Assembly (NCBI RefSeq): GCF_043678055.1
Contig: NZ_JBHEQA010000003.1
Location: 310,001-374,000 of the forward strand
Length of the DNA stretch: 64,000 nucleotides
Origin: Spongiimicrobium salis
Lineage (GTDB): Bacteria; Bacteroidota; Bacteroidia; Flavobacteriales; Flavobacteriaceae
Direction: 5' to 3'
Shown here: piece after piece, positions 60,608-64,000 of the stretch
Layout: every line of letters starts with the position of its first letter
Position numbering within the stretch: position 1 is the stretch's first letter
Notes under the pieces: model-generated
What the model saw: the letters and a program-made list of their open reading frames with translations, nothing else
What the model was told of the DNA's origin: nothing
Databases searched by the model: none
Position numbers and translations under genes: made by a program

Positions 60608-61228
60608 TTAGGAGGTTAATGCGTACATTACAATGTTTACGCCAAAGCGGGTATTGTCTATTTTATACCAGCGTTTATTTCTAAAATCGTAATCCCATTC
60701 ACAGCCATAATCTTTATTGCTGAACAATACCCCTATTCTGCCGTTAACCTCAATGGCCTTGAGATAGTCATGCACAATATCGTCTCCCCAACCATTTAAT
60801 TCTTGGGAGGTTGTGGGGGGACCGTCTTCAAACTCAAAAAATATGTTGTACAATTCGTGGTCATTAGGTATTTTTTTTAATTGACCAATGCCAAATATAT
60901 CTTCCATTTGTCGTTCAAAGGATTTGGAAAACAAGCCGTCAATATCATGATTGCAATCATCCGCAAATACAAAACCTCCATTGTTGACATAGTTTTTGAA
61001 ATTTTCGCGTTCCTCTTTCGTAAACTGCACTAATTTATGTCCGGAAATATAACAAAAGGGACTTTTGAATATTTCGTCACTGCTCAGGCTAATAATCTTT
61101 TCCTGAGTATCTACTTCCAAGGTAGTATACTCCACCAGTGAATTCAATAAATTGGAAGGCATGCGTTGATCCACATCCCAATCGCCAGATTCGTATTGTA
61201 AGCGGGTAAAGAAGAATTTATTGTTCAA
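60608..61228 (-). CDS. DUF4159 domain protein
   Basis: A 206-residue protein with a GATase-like fold typical of DUF4159: FFFTRLQYESGDWDVDQRMP, the conserved EERENFKNYVNNGGFVFADD and CEWDYDFRNKRWY. It lacks a signal peptide, although homologues are usually exported. The start is TTG at 61228; upstream codons in frame offer no ATG. It begins the MoxR operon (DUF4159, MoxR, DUF58, BatA, DUF4175-like, large membrane protein). Confidence 0.88.
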   Translation of the reverse strand: MNNKFFFTRLQYESGDWDVDQRMPSNLLNSLVEYTTLEVDTQEKIISLSSDEIFKSPFCYISGHKLVQFTKEERENFKNYVNNGGFVFADDCNHDIDGLFSKSFERQMEDIFGIGQLKKIPNDHELYNIFFEFEDGPPTTSQELNGWGDDIVHDYLKAIEVNGRIGVLFSNKDYGCEWDYDFRNKRWYKIDNTRFGVNIVMYALTS

Positions 61229-61290
61229 TCCATTATATTTTTAAAGCTGTACCATTTTCTATATGAGAAGATAGTTTTTGAGGATATACA

Positions 61291-61332
61291 AATAAAAAAC
61301 TGGTTAAGATGACAGATCAAAGTAACCAGTTT
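61291..61332 (-). terminator. Terminator of the tldD-tldE unit
   Basis: A 10-bp stem (TAACCAGTTT and AAACTGGTTA: 61323-61332 with 61297-61306) and a 16-base loop are followed on the minus strand by a T-run. It lies just past the TldE stop at 61350, separating it from the MoxR operon. Confidence 0.85.
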
Positions 61333-61349
61333 ATGTTCCTATACTTCTG

Positions 61350-62666
61350 TTATACCGCGTCGGATAAACTTGTGAATGTAAAATCCCGTATTTTCATATA
61401 AGGAATAAGATTCCCATTGATACGTACTTGTTGGCCCAAAGCTTCCAAATTATTCAACATGATAATAGGGCTTTCATTAAATCTAAAATTCTTGACCGGA
61501 TGTTTTATTTTTCCATTTTCAATATAGAAAGTCCCATCTCTGGTCAGTCCTGTATAGAGCAATGTTTGTGGGTCCACGGTACGGATATACCAAAGACGTG
61601 TTACTAGAATTCCCTTTTTAGTGCCTTTGATCAAGTCTTCCAATGAGGCATCTCCCCCTTGCATGATAAAATTAGATGGAAAAGGAACAGGGTCCACACC
61701 TTTTTCTTTGGCCCAAAAACGACCGTAAGCTAAGTTTTTAACTACCCCCTTTTCAATCCAATTCATTTTTTTCAGGGCTTGGCCAGCGCCATTCCACGTG
61801 CTTGTGGGTACTTCAGGATGAAGTGGGTCAGACCATATATTTACCCTTTCGTCCACTATCTTTTCCCCTAACTTGGTTCCTCCGCCTTCTTTGGACATAA
61901 AACTTCTGCCTTCGTCTGCTGTACGCGCGTTAAAAGCCCCAGACATATTGCCCAAAAGTCCAACCGAGGCAGCGGGTTCTAAAATTACCGTATATTTTCC
62001 GGGTTCAATGGCTTTGGCCTCTCTTGATAGTACTGCTTTGTCTATAGCTATTTTTGATGCTTTAGCAGCATTGAACTTTGTAATATCGTTATAATCTCGA
62101 GTTACCCAACCGGATCCGGTCCCATCATTTGTCCGCATGGTGACCGTAAAATTGGAACCACTTGTTTTATCGTATGCAAACAGGCCATTGGAATTTAACA
62201 TTGCACTAAAGCTTGTAGAATCATTAAAAAAGCCTGCCGCAGTAGTGTCTTTGGCCAAAGCAGGCTCAATACTACTATTGGCTACTTCTGCTCTAAATTC
62301 TGGAGTAATATTGGCAGTTGCCTCATTATAGGTAATGGATTTGTCATACGTCTGGGGACCAAGCGGCGGCATAAATTCTGGATTTTCCGGAGAGAGTTTG
62401 GCCAGTTCTTCTGCCCTAGCCACTACTTTTTGTAGGGAAGCATCATCGAATTCATCTATGGTCGCCGTTCCGGACTTCTTTCCAAAATTGGATTGCACCA
62501 CTAAAGTTTGGTTAGACCGATGCCCCGCCGTGGACACCGTATTCCGGGCATAACGGATATTGCCACTTTCACTTCCGCTAATATTGATTTCGCAAGCATC
62601 AGCCTTGGAAAAACTCAGCGCTTTTTCCAATATCTTTCTCGCTTCTTCTTTTGTATAAATTGCCAT
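61350..62666 (-). CDS. TldE/PmbA-type metalloprotease subunit
   Basis: A 438-residue protein of the TldD/PmbA family lacking the HExxxH motif, so the likely non-catalytic TldE-type partner. Family segments include GNIRYARNTVSTAGHRSNQT, PGKYTVILEPAASVGLLG, STWNGAGQALKKMNWIEKGV and a C-terminal GNLIPYMKIRDFTFTSL. In other bacteria TldD-TldE forms a heterodimeric protease that degrades unfolded peptides and processes some peptide precursors. It lies 33 bases downstream of tldD. Confidence 0.92.
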   Translation of the reverse strand: MAIYTKEEARKILEKALSFSKADACEINISGSESGNIRYARNTVSTAGHRSNQTLVVQSNFGKKSGTATIDEFDDASLQKVVARAEELAKLSPENPEFMPPLGPQTYDKSITYNEATANITPEFRAEVANSSIEPALAKDTTAAGFFNDSTSFSAMLNSNGLFAYDKTSGSNFTVTMRTNDGTGSGWVTRDYNDITKFNAAKASKIAIDKAVLSREAKAIEPGKYTVILEPAASVGLLGNMSGAFNARTADEGRSFMSKEGGGTKLGEKIVDERVNIWSDPLHPEVPTSTWNGAGQALKKMNWIEKGVVKNLAYGRFWAKEKGVDPVPFPSNFIMQGGDASLEDLIKGTKKGILVTRLWYIRTVDPQTLLYTGLTRDGTFYIENGKIKHPVKNFRFNESPIIMLNNLEALGQQVRINGNLIPYMKIRDFTFTSLSDAV

Positions 62667-62699
62667 GATATTTTTAATTTTTTGTAGTAAAACAAGATT

Positions 62700-63998
62700 T
62701 TAAATGGTTCTGCCCGTGTTAATGACGTTAATGTTATTAAAGCGAGTAGTTGCACTACCATGAGAAACGGCGCTCACCTGGGAAGGTTGCCCTTTACCGT
62801 CGAAAAACGATCCAAACATGCGATAGTCACTTTCATCACAAATTTTAGTACAGGAATTCCAGAATTCCTGTGTATTGGATTGGTAAGCCACATCATCTAA
62901 CATGCCTACTATTTTTCCATTTTTGATCTCCAAAAAGACCGTTCCGCCAAATTGAAAATTATAACGTTGCTGATCAATGGAATAGGATCCCCTACCAGCA
63001 ATATAGATTCCTTTTTCCACATCTTTGATCATATCGTCTATGGAATATTTCTCTTTTCCGGCCTCTAAGGAAACATTGGGCATACGTTGAAACTGCACAT
63101 CGTTCCAACTTTGAGCATAACAGCATCCATGGGATTCATTCTGATCGATCATATGTACTTGATCTCGAATGGCCTGATAATTGGTCAATATTCCATTGCG
63201 CACCAAATCCCACTGCTTGGTTTTTACCCCTTCATCATCATAGCCTACAGCACCAAGGGACCCCCGTTGTACTTTGTCTGCTACCAGATTAACAATATCA
63301 CTTCCGTACTTAAAGTTTTTGGATTTCCATTTATCCAGCGTTGCGAAACTCGTTCCCGCATAGTTGGCTTCATATCCCAATACCCGATCGAGCTCCAATG
63401 GATGTCCTACCGACTCATGAATGGTGAGTCCCAAATGATTTGGTTCCAGTACCAAATCATATTTTCCAGCTTCAACTGATTTTGCCGTCAACATCTCTTT
63501 GGCCTGCTTGGCGGCTAAGGTAGCATCTTCTACGATATCATAACTTCCTCGATATAAATTAAGACCTGCCGGACCTTTTAGTTTTTCGGAAGCAAGGCCA
63601 TCCATATATTCGTATCCCATACCCATGGGAGCACTTAATGACTGTCTTGATTTAAATTTCCCTGTAGATCGGTCAATAGCAGTGACACCAAAAGTAGGCC
63701 AAATACGATGGATATCCTGATCGATATAAGAGCCTTCCGTAGAAGCAAAATACTTTTGCTCATTTACCATAAAGAGGCCCGAATTCACATAATTGGCTCC
63801 ATTCTTCAAAGCTGCAGCATTGGCACTCAACAATAAATCTACTTTTTCCGAAACGGGAACATCTTTAAAATTTTTCTTTATGGGTGTTTTCCATGAAACT
63901 TCCCCATAGGAGGCCACAGGGGCCAAGGTTACCGGAACTTTTTGAATTTTTGAATTCGCTTTGGCAATGGCCACAGCTTGATTGGTCGCTTTCTGAAT
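62700..63998 (-). CDS. tldD: TldD metalloprotease, 5'-truncated by the window
   Basis: The frame is open past the GTG at 63974 to the window edge (IQKATNQAVAIAKANSKI), so the true start lies outside. About 433 residues are visible of a likely 540. The zinc motif HExxxH is intact as HESVGHP (63402-63419), in the context LTIHESVGHPLELDRVLG. Other family segments are KQWDLVRNGILTNYQAIRDQ and IYIAGRGSYSIDQQRYNFQF. It is the catalytic partner of the TldE-type protein 33 bases downstream. Confidence 0.93.
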   Translation of the reverse strand: MQKATNQAVAIAKANSKIQKVPVTLAPVASYGEVSWKTPIKKNFKDVPVSEKVDLLLSANAAALKNGANYVNSGLFMVNEQKYFASTEGSYIDQDIHRIWPTFGVTAIDRSTGKFKSRQSLSAPMGMGYEYMDGLASEKLKGPAGLNLYRGSYDIVEDATLAAKQAKEMLTAKSVEAGKYDLVLEPNHLGLTIHESVGHPLELDRVLGYEANYAGTSFATLDKWKSKNFKYGSDIVNLVADKVQRGSLGAVGYDDEGVKTKQWDLVRNGILTNYQAIRDQVHMIDQNESHGCCYAQSWNDVQFQRMPNVSLEAGKEKYSIDDMIKDVEKGIYIAGRGSYSIDQQRYNFQFGGTVFLEIKNGKIVGMLDDVAYQSNTQEFWNSCTKICDESDYRMFGSFFDGKGQPSQVSAVSHGSATTRFNNINVINTGRTI

Positions 63999-64000
63999 TC

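Noticed and set aside
1..64000. CRISPR arrays, tRNA or rRNA genes, insertion sequences, integrases, prophage genes
   Set aside because: No regularly spaced repeats, no tRNA-like cloverleaf with conserved TTC arm noticed, and no transposase, integrase or phage structural motifs among the frames. A tRNAscan or IS search would settle this.

Overview
The window reads as chromosomal DNA of a marine-type member of the Flavobacteriaceae (phylum Bacteroidota). This rests on the SusC/SusD pair, a PorP/SprF-type outer-membrane protein, a long (315-residue) NusB, DUF1573, DUF3276 (PUR-alpha-like), HYC_CC_PP and DUF4159 proteins, a cyclophilin-FKBP fusion, many lipoproteins with an Asp/Glu-rich stretch after the lipobox Cys (CNSDDD, CNNDDD, CSNDDD), A-rich ribosome-binding regions, and promoters of the Bacteroidota type (TTTG or TTG, about 19-22 bases, TAnnTTTG). 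I see no tRNA, rRNA, CRISPR array, insertion sequence or prophage. The first and last genes are cut by the window edges.

Layout. 1-2.4 kb: end of a YdeI-family gene, then yajC, a DUF1573 lipoprotein and nusB on the minus strand. 2.4-10.4 kb: an ABC exporter, a PUR-alpha-like protein, a large M14 peptidase, small redox, cupin, GNAT and DinB-type genes, a 1-Cys peroxiredoxin and a cold-shock protein. 11-16 kb: a subtilisin-like lipoprotein, a dual-family immunophilin and a TPR hybrid histidine kinase. 16.3-20.2 kb: an imelysin / di-haem oxidoreductase / imelysin cluster whose promoter is bracketed by two near-identical 20-bp sites in opposite orientation. 20.3-24.7 kb: an atypical response regulator, a PorP/SprF protein with a SPOR-like tail, and a PD40 protein. 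25-26.2 kb: an unknown protein and an L,D-transpeptidase. 26.2-34.3 kb: a heavy-metal efflux operon (HYC_CC_PP protein, CusA, CusC, HMA-MauE fusion, CusB).

34.4-46.3 kb: a SusCD nutrient-uptake locus with an unusual make-up. It has a membrane-bound one-component regulator with a beta-sandwich-like sensor domain, a secreted PPP-type metallophosphatase, SusC, SusD, a surface lipoprotein, an IPT/TIG lipoprotein and an alpha/beta-hydrolase lipoprotein, but no glycoside hydrolase or polysaccharide lyase. It is the best candidate for an undescribed uptake system. I infer that the substrate is an ester or phosphoester, not a plain glycan.

46.6-53.4 kb: L-serine dehydratase, a membrane AraC-type regulator, SnoaL-like and YHS proteins, a divergent TetR module with two palindromic operators laid over both promoters, a Crp/Fnr-type regulator, a peroxiredoxin-like protein and a second YdeI-family protein. 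53.4-61.2 kb: a MoxR-type operon (DUF4159, MoxR, DUF58, BatA, DUF4175-like, large membrane protein). 61.3-64 kb: the TldE and TldD metalloprotease pair, with TldD cut by the window end.
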